NCBI GenBank assembly: GCA_031265715.1
Contig: JAISCG010000127.1
Span: 1-7,254 of the forward strand
Source: Holosporaceae bacterium
Lineage (GTDB): Bacteria > Pseudomonadota > Alphaproteobacteria > UBA3830
DNA length: 7,254 nucleotides
Reading direction: 5' to 3'
Shown here one piece after another: positions 1 through 6,379 of this stretch (the stretch's first letter is position 1; every line of letters begins with the position of its first letter). Under the pieces are notes generated by a model, which was given only the letters and a program-made list of their open reading frames with translations, was not told the origin of the DNA and did not search any database. Made by a program: the position numbers and the translations under genes.

Positions 1-123
1 AACCTTTGTTCGTTTGAAAAGCTATATATTGACCGCAAAACGAACGCTGAAGTGTGTGCTCGATTCTATCGCTGCGCTGTTCCCAAATTCCTTCCATTTA
101 TTGGCATAGCTGAGTAGTAACCC
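1..123 (+). mobile_element. 3' end of an IS66-family transposase (partial, frameshifted)
   Basis: The first 117 bases match the last codons of the transposase encoded in reverse orientation at 2511-3255, with roughly ten differences over about 120 bases, including the stop codon and the next six bases (TAACCC). Homology stops at about 123, so this is probably the end of the element. One T is missing in the run near base 30 compared with the other copy. Reading therefore starts as TFVRLKSYI, and the natural C-terminus (ending FLPFIGIAE) continues only in another frame. The rest of the copy lies outside the window. I infer an inactive remnant. It forms an inverted pair with the 2505-3264 copy. 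Confidence 0.8.
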
Positions 124-140
124 GCAGATAACCCGGGCGC

Positions 141-820
141 CTATAACGGCGCGGTTTCATCGAACAATCCGGGTTTCGGGGTGAAAATCACGACGGCGTG
201 AAAACATGAGTAGGATCTGGTCGGTACCGATATTACATAAAATCCGAAATATTTACGAAGCAAATAAGGCGTTTGCAAGTGACAGCATATGTCCAGTATC
301 ACTTTCACCTCCCCCTTTTCTATTTTTAATGAAGGATAAACTTTTTCCGCATTTGTTTCGAAACGAACGGACGAGTGACCATTGGATCCGACTATAATCT
401 GGCCGCGATTGCCGCCGGGACGACTGCCGGGCAAACCGGAATCCCATCCCCACTTTACCGAACACTTATTATGGGCGGTGCCGACCACATAATACAGATA
501 GCACAGCGGCCTGTATCCGAGCGCACCGGAGTACATCGTGTTACCGGGCCAAATCGTCAATGCGGATGCGCACAACATGTACGCGAGATCTGTCCTCGTA
601 ATTTTTTTCCCATGATTTTGCATTATGTTGACGGCACAGTGGGCGCAAAAATCCATTTTTGCGTACATTCGTTTGGCTTTTGGGATATCGTGGAGGTAAT
701 AGAGAATCGCAACCAATATCGGGATGGCAAATACAAACTCTATAAAAATCACTCCAGCACAAGGCTTTCTAAGAGCCTGCCCCCCCCTCGTTGCATTACA
801 GTCATAAATTCAGACAACAT
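141..820 (-). CDS. TadE-like pilus pseudopilin, out of frame at a G8 tract
   Basis: Minor pilins of the TadE type are inner-membrane proteins of the Tad (Flp) pilus assembly system and are cleaved by a prepilin peptidase after a Gly that precedes a residue-5 Glu. The uninterrupted frame from 752 (GTG) to 141 encodes 203 residues. It opens with IFIEFVFAIPILVAILYYLHD, a hydrophobic helix with that Glu, and ends HAVVIFTPKPGLFDE, a C-terminus I associate with TadE-like proteins of intracellular alphaproteobacteria. Upstream, the same frame continues without a stop through ALRKPCAG, giving a cleavage site G^VIFIE, but it has no start codon before a TGA. The only well-placed start is ATG at 820, preceded by GGAG at 829-826 with five bases between. 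It is one base out of register because of the G8 run at 780-787. With nine or six Gs, the ATG would read into the pilin frame (226 residues with nine). As sequenced, translation from 820 ends after 23 codons. This could be a phase-variable OFF state, a pseudogene, or a sequencing slip in the homopolymer. Confidence 0.66.
780..787 (-). repeat. Homopolymeric G8 tract inside the pseudopilin start region
   Basis: Eight consecutive C on the + strand give a G8 run in the mRNA sense. It lies 11 codons downstream of the ATG at 820 and just before the prepilin leader ALRKPCAG. Runs of this length slip during replication in many bacteria. A change of +1 or -2 G would join the start codon to the pilin frame. 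It is the longest G/C run I see in the window. Confidence 0.85.
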
Positions 821-862
821 TTTCGCTCCAAAAGTTAAATCCGCATTATTATGGAGCGAAAA
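820..862 (-). promoter_or_regulatory. Leader inverted repeat covering the pseudopilin ribosome-binding site
   Basis: The + strand arms TTTTCGCTCCA (820-830) and TGGAGCGAAAA (852-862) are perfect 11-base inverted repeats separated by 21 bases. In a minus-strand transcript the downstream arm contains the GGAG Shine-Dalgarno and the A of the AUG at 820. The folded leader would hide the ribosome-binding site. This could act as a temperature- or ligand-sensitive translational switch, or it could be a chance repeat. Regulation is inferred; the repeat itself is visible. Confidence 0.5.
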
Positions 863-878
863 CCGTTAATAAACGGTT
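861..878 (-). terminator. Weak stem-loop between the exported-protein gene and the pseudopilin gene
   Basis: AACCGTT (861-867) and AACGGTT (872-878) form a seven-pair stem with a four-base loop. On the minus strand the stem runs into TTTT and then CGC, so the U tract is short. It lies 26-43 bases beyond the stop of the upstream minus-strand gene. It could be a weak terminator or attenuator. The next inverted repeat begins at 862, so the two could form alternative folds. Confidence 0.3.
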
Positions 879-903
879 AACAGTCCCCGGGGCGGATCGG
901 ACT

Positions 904-1866
904 TTATTCGTCATCCTCCTCATCTCCCTCGTCATCATCTCCGTCATCGTTTTCCTGTTTTTTCTTTGACCCAGCACTGCCTTTCTTCTTGCTGCTCTTT
1001 TTCTCTGAACTGCCATCATCATCGTCATCATGTTCCTCCGAATCGGCGTCGCCAACCAAAGAAGATCGACTCAATAACTCATCGGTAACGCTTCCGTTTG
1101 TTTCTTTTTGAAAATGTTCACAAAATGCCGAAATTACATCCAAAATCGTATTTACATCTTCATCCAATTTCTTTACCGCCTCATCATTTACCTCTATTTC
1201 GTCTCCGCCGGCGCTCTTAATGCCTTGTATTGCGCTCTCAAAACCTTTGAGCGCGGCAGACGTTTCATCAACTTTTTTCTTTAAGTTTGTACAGTTTTTT
1301 CTGGTCGTATCTATGTTCGCCAGGGAAAAATCCAACTGTCTGATCGACAACATAAGTATCGTTGCCGAAGATTTGGCGTTTGCCGCAACTATTTTTAACG
1401 GATTCCCAAAAGCTACCTCAACGTTTTTGCACAGAGCGTCTTTGATTTCCGATACTTTATTCTCGGCTTCATCAACTTTTTTCGTTTTTGTTTCAACTTT
1501 TCTGGTGTAACTGTTTGCGCTGTCAAGATCTTTTTGGGCTTTTTGAAGTTTTTCAAAATTACTCTTGAAAGAACTGCACACTCTCTCAAACCAACACAAA
1601 AATTCGGAAGAATTCTTGCAAAAGATCCTCAGCGCCAAAAGAGTGCTTACGTCATTCTCCCCACTCCAGCTTTTCTGCGTAAACGAATCGGTCGAAGTAC
1701 TGAGACTCGCCAAAAGCTTCCCCAATGCGCCCGACACAGACGCAATCTTATCCAAAGATGAGACTTCCTCGCTTTTTTTACCGAAGGAAGGCAAGGACCA
1801 AGCTTCAACTCTTTCAAAAACCGAAAACACCCCCAAAAAGATAAATAAAAAAAATATTCTCTTCAT
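904..1866 (-). CDS. Exported coiled-coil protein with alternating acidic/basic tail, unknown function
   Basis: I do not recognise a family. With the ATG at 1866 it has 320 residues. I prefer this start over the in-frame TTG at 1881 because GGGA (1880-1877) then lies nine bases upstream and the protein starts directly with a signal peptide: MKR, a Phe/Leu/Ile-rich core, then cleavage probably after Ala22 (VEA). Residues about 100-150 are rich in Lys/Glu heptad-like spacing, suggesting a coiled coil. A second helical charged region follows at about 185-255. Six Cys are scattered through the mature part (residues 83, 91, 97, 146, 192, 249). Residues 276-320 are low-complexity in three blocks: Asp/Glu-rich, then Lys/Ser-rich with SSKKKGSAGSKKK, then Asp/Glu-rich to the C-terminus. 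The lysine block resembles a nuclear localisation signal, so a secreted host-directed protein is possible, but this is a guess from composition. It lies between rnpB and the pseudopilin gene on the same strand. Confidence 0.85.
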   Translation of the reverse strand: MKRIFFLFIFLGVFSVFERVEAWSLPSFGKKSEEVSSLDKIASVSGALGKLLASLSTSTDSFTQKSWSGENDVSTLLALRIFCKNSSEFLCWFERVCSSFKSNFEKLQKAQKDLDSANSYTRKVETKTKKVDEAENKVSEIKDALCKNVEVAFGNPLKIVAANAKSSATILMLSIRQLDFSLANIDTTRKNCTNLKKKVDETSAALKGFESAIQGIKSAGGDEIEVNDEAVKKLDEDVNTILDVISAFCEHFQKETNGSVTDELLSRSSLVGDADSEEHDDDDDGSSEKKSSKKKGSAGSKKKQENDDGDDDEGDEEDDE

Positions 1867-1954
1867 TTTACAAAATCCCAAAATCGCTTATTGTATTGTA
1901 AGCACAAAAAAGTTAATTTTTTATTAAAAATGTAAAAATATTTTTTTGTAAAGA

Positions 1955-2309
1955 GTTTTTGTGAAAACTGTAAGCCGGATTCTGTAGGACATAAAGTCCC
2001 GATAGTCATTCATCTGGCATTTGCGTTGCCGCAAACGTCTGGCAATCTACCCGAATAATATAGCGCGGAGGCCGCATTATTCCTATTTGATCTTGCTCCA
2101 AGTGGGGTTTGCCGTGCCGCGATACGTTACCGTTCGCGCGGTGAGCTCTTACCTCGCCATTTCACCATTGCCCTGAGGCTGTATACTTTCTGTTGCACTT
2201 TCCCTAACGCAATTCTGCGCCGCCGGACGTTATCCGGCACTTTCCTCCGAGGAGTCCGGACTTTCCTCTGCCGATCGAATCAACAGCGACTATCCGTTTT
2301 CACAAAAAC
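1955..2309 (-). ncRNA. rnpB: RNase P RNA, bacterial class A
   Basis: This is the catalytic RNA of ribonuclease P, which removes 5' leaders from pre-tRNAs. Conserved regions appear in order on the minus strand: GAGGAAAGTCCGGACTCC (2268-2251, P4 5' side), GGTAAGAGCTCACC, the AAACCCCAC...GGAGCAAG...AAATAGG block, AGATGAATGACTA (2015-2003), and ACAGAATCCGGCTTA (1985-1971, P4 3' side). The ends pair as P1: the sequences at 1955-1968 and 2296-2309 are perfect 14-base inverted repeats, longer than P1 needs, so the mature RNA probably spans about 1961-2303 or slightly more. A length near 345-355 is a little short for the class. The P15 arm lacks a visible GGU motif. The + strand ORFs here are not genes. 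Confidence 0.96.
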
Positions 2310-2314
2310 GAGGG

Positions 2315-2323
2315 ATTATACCA
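2315..2323 (-). promoter_or_regulatory. Extended -10 promoter of rnpB
   Basis: The minus strand reads TGGTATAAT, a perfect TATAAT (2320-2315) with the TGn extension. Transcription would start near 2308, exactly at the beginning of the P1 helix. A -35 box at the usual distance is poor (ATGCTT, 17 bases upstream), which is compatible with an extended -10 promoter. Confidence 0.8.
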
Positions 2324-2479
2324 CAAAAAACACGCCGAAGCATATAGATATGTTGCGGCATACAAACGAAAAAAATCCTAAAAAATGCATTAGTGTATAT
2401 AATACAAAGTGTGTTGCAATGACGGAATATAAAAATGTTTCCGGATCTTGCTGATACCTAATTTAAAGTTCAATTACTA

Positions 2480-2493
2480 CGTGCTAAAGCACG
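2480..2493. repeat. Short palindrome beside the IS66 end
   Basis: CGTGCT AA AGCACG is a perfect six-base inverted repeat with a two-base gap, 12 bases outside the IS66 homology boundary. It has no U tract on either strand, so it does not look like a terminator. It could be part of the insertion site or a remnant of the element end. Confidence 0.35.
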
Positions 2494-2504
2494 AAGAATG
2501 CTAA

Positions 2505-3264
2505 GGGTTACTACTCAGCTATGCCAATAAATGAAAGGAATTTGGAAAGAGCGCAGCGATAGAATCGAGCAGAGGCCTCAGCGTTCGTTTTATGGTCAAA
2601 TATATAGCTTTTCAAACGAACAAAGGTTGATGTACCTGCATAACTTCGGAAACACCCTGATACTTTTTGCTTCGTTTTTAACGATCGCAGATCCCGTTCC
2701 GCCTGATTGTTCGTAAACGGCGCGGCGTAATCACGCAAAAACAAAAGGTAAGCCCTTTTATAATCCTCTAACCGCTTTAGCATTTTTCTAAATTCGTCAG
2801 TATCAAAACGTTTAGGTTTCATTTTCGCAAGCTCGAGTTTTCCGATTTCAAGCATTTCATCGTATTTTCGCTCAATTTCCGCCAATTTTTTGGGAGAGCA
2901 CACGTCCGTCGATTTTTTATAATCGTTTAATTCTGAATAAAACTTTCTGAATTCATCTGCCCACTCTATTTTGCAGGATTCCTGAAGTCCCTTCAGATTC
3001 CTCAATAAATGAGCTCCGCATGTCGCATGAAGATCGCCATATTTATAAAATTTTTTATCATGATCATGGGATAGAATTCCGTTGTACGCCGTTAAAATGC
3101 CGTCTTTTTCCACGCCCTTATCATTTTTTTGCGGGTTTAAGGTCATGAGAACGGCATTTTGTGTGCTCTTTTGTTTTAAGGATCCTCGCGCCGCCTTCTT
3201 CCACGTAGGTTTGACCGGATTTTATGGGTGTTTCGTCAACATGTAATACCAAATCCCATTACTA
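2505..3264 (-). mobile_element. IS66-family element remnant, truncated at its 5' side
   Basis: The remnant runs from the TAACCC end shared with the copy at 1-123 to a breakpoint with an IS630-type fragment near 3265. Only the C-terminal half of the transposase is present. No accessory IS66 genes (tnpA, tnpB) and no left inverted repeat are visible, so it cannot be autonomous. Its orientation is opposite to the left-edge copy. Confidence 0.8.
2511..3255 (-). pseudogene. IS66-family transposase, C-terminal part, frameshifted
   Basis: The upstream segment (3255 to about 3157) reads DLVLHVDETPIKSGQTYVEE and continues to KEHTK. It then leaves the frame at a run of four A (+ strand 3157-3160). The protein continues one frame over as NAVLMTLNPQ and is open to the TAG at 2511; 211 residues follow the internal Met. 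IS66 landmarks are all present: the first catalytic Asp in HVDETP, the second in SHDHDKKFYKY followed by CGAHLLRNLKG, and the catalytic Glu in FTNNQAERDLRSLK, followed by KQKVSGCFRS. Family members are about 450-530 residues, so about half is missing, including the N-terminal zinc-binding and DNA-binding region. Stops (TAG TAA) lie in frame just before DLVLH, marking the break. Dead by truncation and frameshift. Confidence 0.85.
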
Positions 3265-3265
3265 A

Positions 3266-3484
3266 CCTGTGCCAACCGGCTCCGTCCATAATAATTGCGA
3301 TCTTTTTTTCTTGATAATGTTTAGAAAGTCTTTTTAGAAAATCATTCATGCATTCCGTATTTACATTAGGAAAACTTGCGCTGTAATTCGAGCCTGTTTT
3401 GGCGGAAACCGCTCCATAAACGTAGGTTGAATTCCCCGCTGCTCTGCAGCGGGCGTCGCTTATTCTAGAACCAAATCGAAATAA
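3266..3484 (-). pseudogene. IS630-family transposase, internal fragment
   Basis: The minus strand encodes an open segment starting LFRFGSRISD, continuing through STYVYGAVSAKTGSNY, PNVNTECMNDFLKRLSKHY and KKIAIIMDGAGWHR. This order is typical of the DDE domain of IS630-type transposases: the RFG motif just after the first catalytic Asp, then YGAV..KTG, then the second catalytic Asp in IIMDGAGWH. The first Asp, the third acidic residue (normally in NPIE..W) and both ends are missing. At about 3265 the sequence switches to the IS66 remnant. At about 3485 it abuts the stop codon of the small exported-protein gene. It is a remnant with no function expected. Confidence 0.85.
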
Positions 3485-3485
3485 G

Positions 3486-3791
3486 TTAAACTACTTTTCT
3501 GTTCCAGTAATTAATCAACGCTTCCGGATTCTCAAGCCAAGAACCCAATAAATCCGCGCCTCTTTCCAGACTGCCACCACCCCCCAGTAAGGCTTCCAGA
3601 ACTATTTCCCTTCTGCTTTTTTCATCACCCCCCAAAATCTCTTTGACTGATTCTCCGTAAAGCTCTAAAAGAGTATCTACATGTTCCTTACGGGGTTCAT
3701 AACACATCGGAAATACACTCACACCGCCTTCATTCATAGAAAATGCGTAATTTGAAACAAAAACTACTACCAATAACAAGATTTTTTTCAT
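3486..3791 (-). CDS. Small exported protein of unknown function
   Basis: I do not recognise a family. I choose the ATG at 3791 (101 residues) over the one at 3800 because GGA at 3802-3800 is then eight bases upstream, and because a signal peptide starts cleanly: MKK, a Leu/Val core, and YAFS with cleavage after Ser18. The mature part is about 83 residues, acidic near the middle, with one Cys (residue 30), a helical-looking stretch from about 36 to 70 and a Gly run at 70-73. It probably works outside the cytoplasm. The stop lies one to two bases from the IS630 fragment, so the last residues (perhaps NRKVV) may have been created or cut by that insertion. No terminator is visible downstream. It has its own promoter and is separated from rnj by a terminator. 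Confidence 0.72.
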   Translation of the reverse strand: MKKILLLVVVFVSNYAFSMNEGGVSVFPMCYEPRKEHVDTLLELYGESVKEILGGDEKSRREIVLEALLGGGGSLERGADLLGSWLENPEALINYWNRKVV

Positions 3792-3821
3792 TTCATTCAT
3801 CCATTATTAAACAACATGTGA

Positions 3822-3849
3822 ATTATACCGGTAAGATTTTTTTTTACAA
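3822..3849 (-). promoter_or_regulatory. Promoter of the small exported-protein gene
   Basis: The minus strand shows TTGTAA (3849-3844), a 16-base spacer and a perfect TATAAT (3827-3822). Transcription would start near 3815, giving a leader of about 24 bases before the ATG at 3791. It lies just downstream of the rnj terminator, so the gene is independently transcribed. Confidence 0.72.
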
Positions 3850-3879
3850 CCAAAAATCAAAAAAAATTAACAACCGCTC

Positions 3880-3914
3880 AAAAAAACATACCCCTAGAGA
3901 AAAATAGGGGTATG
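3880..3914 (-). terminator. Rho-independent terminator of the birA-rnj operon
   Basis: CATACCCCTA (3887-3896) and TAGGGGTATG (3905-3914) form a perfect ten-pair stem with an eight-base loop. On the minus strand it is followed directly by seven U (3886-3880). It begins 29 bases after the rnj stop codon. Confidence 0.93.
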
Positions 3915-3942
3915 ATAATGGAGGGAAAATACAACCCGAATT

Positions 3943-5592
3943 CTAATCCGAAACGTGCACGATTACAACCGGTTTTTTTCCGCGAACATCCATAAATACC
4001 GATCTCACTAATTTTTCTGTCTGGTTTTTTATCTTATTAACGTCGGATCTGTCTCTCGCCGTGTTGTTCAGCGACAATTTTATTTCCGCGGCAATATTAT
4101 CGCGAACGTCGGTTACTTCCTCCTGTTCCGATTCTTCGAATATGCCGATACAAACTAAATCATGTAATTTAATCGATCCTCTGTGATTTTTCAGACAGAC
4201 GCTCACCACTCCGTTGTGAGAAAGCATTTCTCTTTGTTTGTACACGACGCTGTTCAGCGGAATCAGTTTTGTGCCGTCCACTCCCAGTGTTTCGACATGG
4301 AAATTATCGATAACTTCAGCCTTACCTTCGGACATTTTTATGAGATCGCCGTCGTTGGGAACCAAAATATTTTTTATCCCATACTCTTTTGCAATCTCTG
4401 CATGCTTGTACAAATGCAACTTACCTCCGTGTATCGGAATCAACACGTTTGGTTTGACGAGTTCGTACAAATGTTCCAGCTCGTTTTTGCTCGGATGCCC
4501 CGAGGCGTGAATTTCATAATCTACGCTGGTGATAATCTTGACTCCGCGCTCCGCCAGCATATTTTGAATTTCCATAACGGATTTCTCGTTTCCGGGAATA
4601 ACTCTTGACGAAAAAAAGATGACGTCATCGCTCGCAAGTCGGACGGATTTATGCGCATCGTTAACCATCTTGCTGAGAGCGGAATTGACTTCTCCCTGGC
4701 TTCCGGTGCATACCAACAATGCATTAGACGGATCCAGCGAAGCTGCTTTTTTCTCGTCGAGAAAAGCGGGAATTTCCGAAAAATACCCGGACAGTTTCGC
4801 AATTCTCTCTATTTTTTTGAGAGATCTTCCGACGATCACCAATTGTCTGCCGCTTTCTTTTGCCGCCAGATAGCAGGATTCCAGCCGAGCCAGATTGGAC
4901 GCAAAACAGGTAATCAATATCCTGTTATTTTTATATTGCTTCACCAAATCGATGAGATTTTTGCGAACATCTTTTTCGGTGCCGAATTGATGATCACGAA
5001 AAACATTGGTGGAATCGCAGACCAGAGCGAGAACACCCGCATCACCGTATTGCTTCAGTTTTTCCTCATCGGTTTTTGATCCGAAAACCGGGTCGTCGTC
5101 GATTCTCCAATCTCCGGAGTGTAAAACAACGCCTTCCGGAGTCGTTATGGCGAGTGCCGAAGATTCTGGGGTGGAATGCGCCACCGAAATAAACTCCACG
5201 CTGAAATTTCCGATTTCTATTTTTTTGTTGAGGGCTGCTTTTATCAGCGGCACCTTACTTTCCAACTCGAAATTCGACAACTTATCGCGGATCATTTCAA
5301 CGGCAAACGGTCTTGCGTAAATCGGACATTCGATCAGAGGCCACAGATACGGGATCGCGCCGATGTGATCCTCGTGGGAATGGGTTATAAACAATGCCTT
5401 GATTTTTGATTTGTTTTTCACCAATTCCATGGGGGACGGAATTACCAATTCCCGACCGAAAGCTCCGTCAAATCCCATTCCCATATCCGTGACGATCCAC
5501 TGATCATCATAAATGTACACATAAAGATTCATTCCTACCTCGGAGCATCCTCCCACCGGAACAAAATGCAGTCCTTTTATTTTCTTACCCAT
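3943..5592 (-). CDS. rnj: Ribonuclease J
   Basis: RNase J is a cytoplasmic metallo-beta-lactamase-fold enzyme with 5'-to-3' exonuclease and endonuclease activity in mRNA decay and in rRNA 5'-end maturation. At 549 residues it is about the usual length. The zinc ligands are visible: H71-S-H73-E-D75-H76 in FITHSHEDHIGAIPY, H139 in VAHSTPES, D161 in LHSGDWRID and H388 in IPIHGG. The beta-CASP region includes CTGSQGE (295-301) and HASGHPSKNEL (362-372), which bind the RNA 5' end and shape the active site. A C-terminal domain follows from about 450. The ATG at 5592 overlaps the end of birA by eight bases (ATGGGTAA), which implies translational coupling; there is no close Shine-Dalgarno, only AGAGGA about 14 bases upstream. 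The birA-rnj order is known from other alphaproteobacteria. It ends at a strong terminator. Confidence 0.97.
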   Translation of the reverse strand: MGKKIKGLHFVPVGGCSEVGMNLYVYIYDDQWIVTDMGMGFDGAFGRELVIPSPMELVKNKSKIKALFITHSHEDHIGAIPYLWPLIECPIYARPFAVEMIRDKLSNFELESKVPLIKAALNKKIEIGNFSVEFISVAHSTPESSALAITTPEGVVLHSGDWRIDDDPVFGSKTDEEKLKQYGDAGVLALVCDSTNVFRDHQFGTEKDVRKNLIDLVKQYKNNRILITCFASNLARLESCYLAAKESGRQLVIVGRSLKKIERIAKLSGYFSEIPAFLDEKKAASLDPSNALLVCTGSQGEVNSALSKMVNDAHKSVRLASDDVIFFSSRVIPGNEKSVMEIQNMLAERGVKIITSVDYEIHASGHPSKNELEHLYELVKPNVLIPIHGGKLHLYKHAEIAKEYGIKNILVPNDGDLIKMSEGKAEVIDNFHVETLGVDGTKLIPLNSVVYKQREMLSHNGVVSVCLKNHRGSIKLHDLVCIGIFEESEQEEVTDVRDNIAAEIKLSLNNTARDRSDVNKIKNQTEKLVRSVFMDVRGKKPVVIVHVSD

Positions 5593-6361
5593 AACTTACC
5601 GTTATCCTCTCTGTATCCAAAAACATATCTCCGCTTGAGATTAACAAATTTTGACCGTCTTTTTCTAAAATCAATCTTCCGGAATCGTCTATTCCCCGTA
5701 TTATTCCGGACAACGAATCCCCACCGTTTTTCACGGTGACATCGCAATTAATTTCACTGATGTATCGCAACCAACAGTCTCTTATGTATGAAAAACCAAG
5801 ATTTTCAAGAGCACAAAGCCAATTATCCGACTCAACCGAAACGTCACCGAACACTTCTTCAACGGAAACGATACGTCGGCCGCACACATCCCTCAAACAG
5901 GTTGCCGTCCCCGCCTTCGGAGCAAAATTCACGTTAATTCCCACGCTAATTACTAACCGACATTCTACCACGGCAATGAGTATTCCCGCAAGCTTTAATT
6001 TCTTATAGTAAATATCGTTGGGCCAATGCAGATATAAATTATCGGGAATATATTGTGAAATTGCCCTGTGAACGGCGCAGGCTGCTGTAAGCGACAGTTT
6101 TCCCGCATCGTAATTTTCGGGTAATTTTTTTATAATCGACATGAAAAGATTTCCGCGGGGCGATTCCCAGACCCGGTTGCATCTGCCGACTCCCGCCGTT
6201 TGATTTTCCGCTATAATCGCACATTCCGACGCTCTTTTGCTTTCGATCAGGCGAACGGCAAATTTGTGGGTGCTGTCCACGGTTTTCAGTCTGATGACGG
6301 ATCTTTTCCCCGGCAATTCTTTCCGATCCGTTTTCGTTTCGGATATTTTGTTTCGAGTCAT
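5585..6361 (-). CDS. birA: Biotin--[acetyl-CoA-carboxylase] ligase
   Basis: It activates biotin with ATP to biotinyl-AMP and transfers it to the lysine of the biotin carboxyl carrier protein of acetyl-CoA carboxylase and related enzymes, in the cytoplasm. At 258 residues it is a monofunctional ligase without the N-terminal DNA-binding repressor domain of E. coli BirA. Visible motifs are VDST (28-31), the biotinyl-AMP loop GVGRCNRVWESPRGNL (57-72), WPND (113-116), KLAGIL with the likely catalytic Lys123, and GINVN (141-145). A small C-terminal domain follows from about 205. Two deviations stand out: the loop reads GRCNR where GRGRRG-like sequences are common, and Ala130 replaces the frequent Glu after GILI. 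Neither removes an obvious catalytic residue. The start at 6361 is the first ATG; its Shine-Dalgarno (AAGG) is about 15 bases upstream and weak, so the exact start is less certain. The stop overlaps rnj. Confidence 0.94.
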   Translation of the reverse strand: MTRNKISETKTDRKELPGKRSVIRLKTVDSTHKFAVRLIESKRASECAIIAENQTAGVGRCNRVWESPRGNLFMSIIKKLPENYDAGKLSLTAACAVHRAISQYIPDNLYLHWPNDIYYKKLKLAGILIAVVECRLVISVGINVNFAPKAGTATCLRDVCGRRIVSVEEVFGDVSVESDNWLCALENLGFSYIRDCWLRYISEINCDVTVKNGGDSLSGIIRGIDDSGRLILEKDGQNLLISSGDMFLDTERITVSYG

Positions 6362-6379
6362 TAAAATTTCTACAACCTT

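Noticed and set aside
206..869. Overlapping + strand ORFs across the pseudopilin region (206-397 and 375-869)
   Set aside because: They are antisense to the TadE-like frame, have no family features, and no convincing ribosome-binding site; the minus frame has clear protein character.
849..1055. Minus-strand ORF rich in Met/Arg, 68 residues
   Set aside because: It is another frame through the repetitive Asp/Glu/Lys codons of the 320-residue protein tail; its composition is an artefact of those repeats.
1220..1927. + strand ORFs opposite the exported protein gene
   Set aside because: They are complementary shadows of a gene with a signal peptide and a good Shine-Dalgarno on the minus strand.
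2398..2403. TATAAT on the + strand between rnpB and the IS66 end
   Set aside because: There is no -35 box at a suitable distance and no gene downstream on that strand.
4183..5409. Several + strand ORFs antisense to rnj
   Set aside because: rnj is a complete, motif-bearing gene; these frames have no recognisable features.
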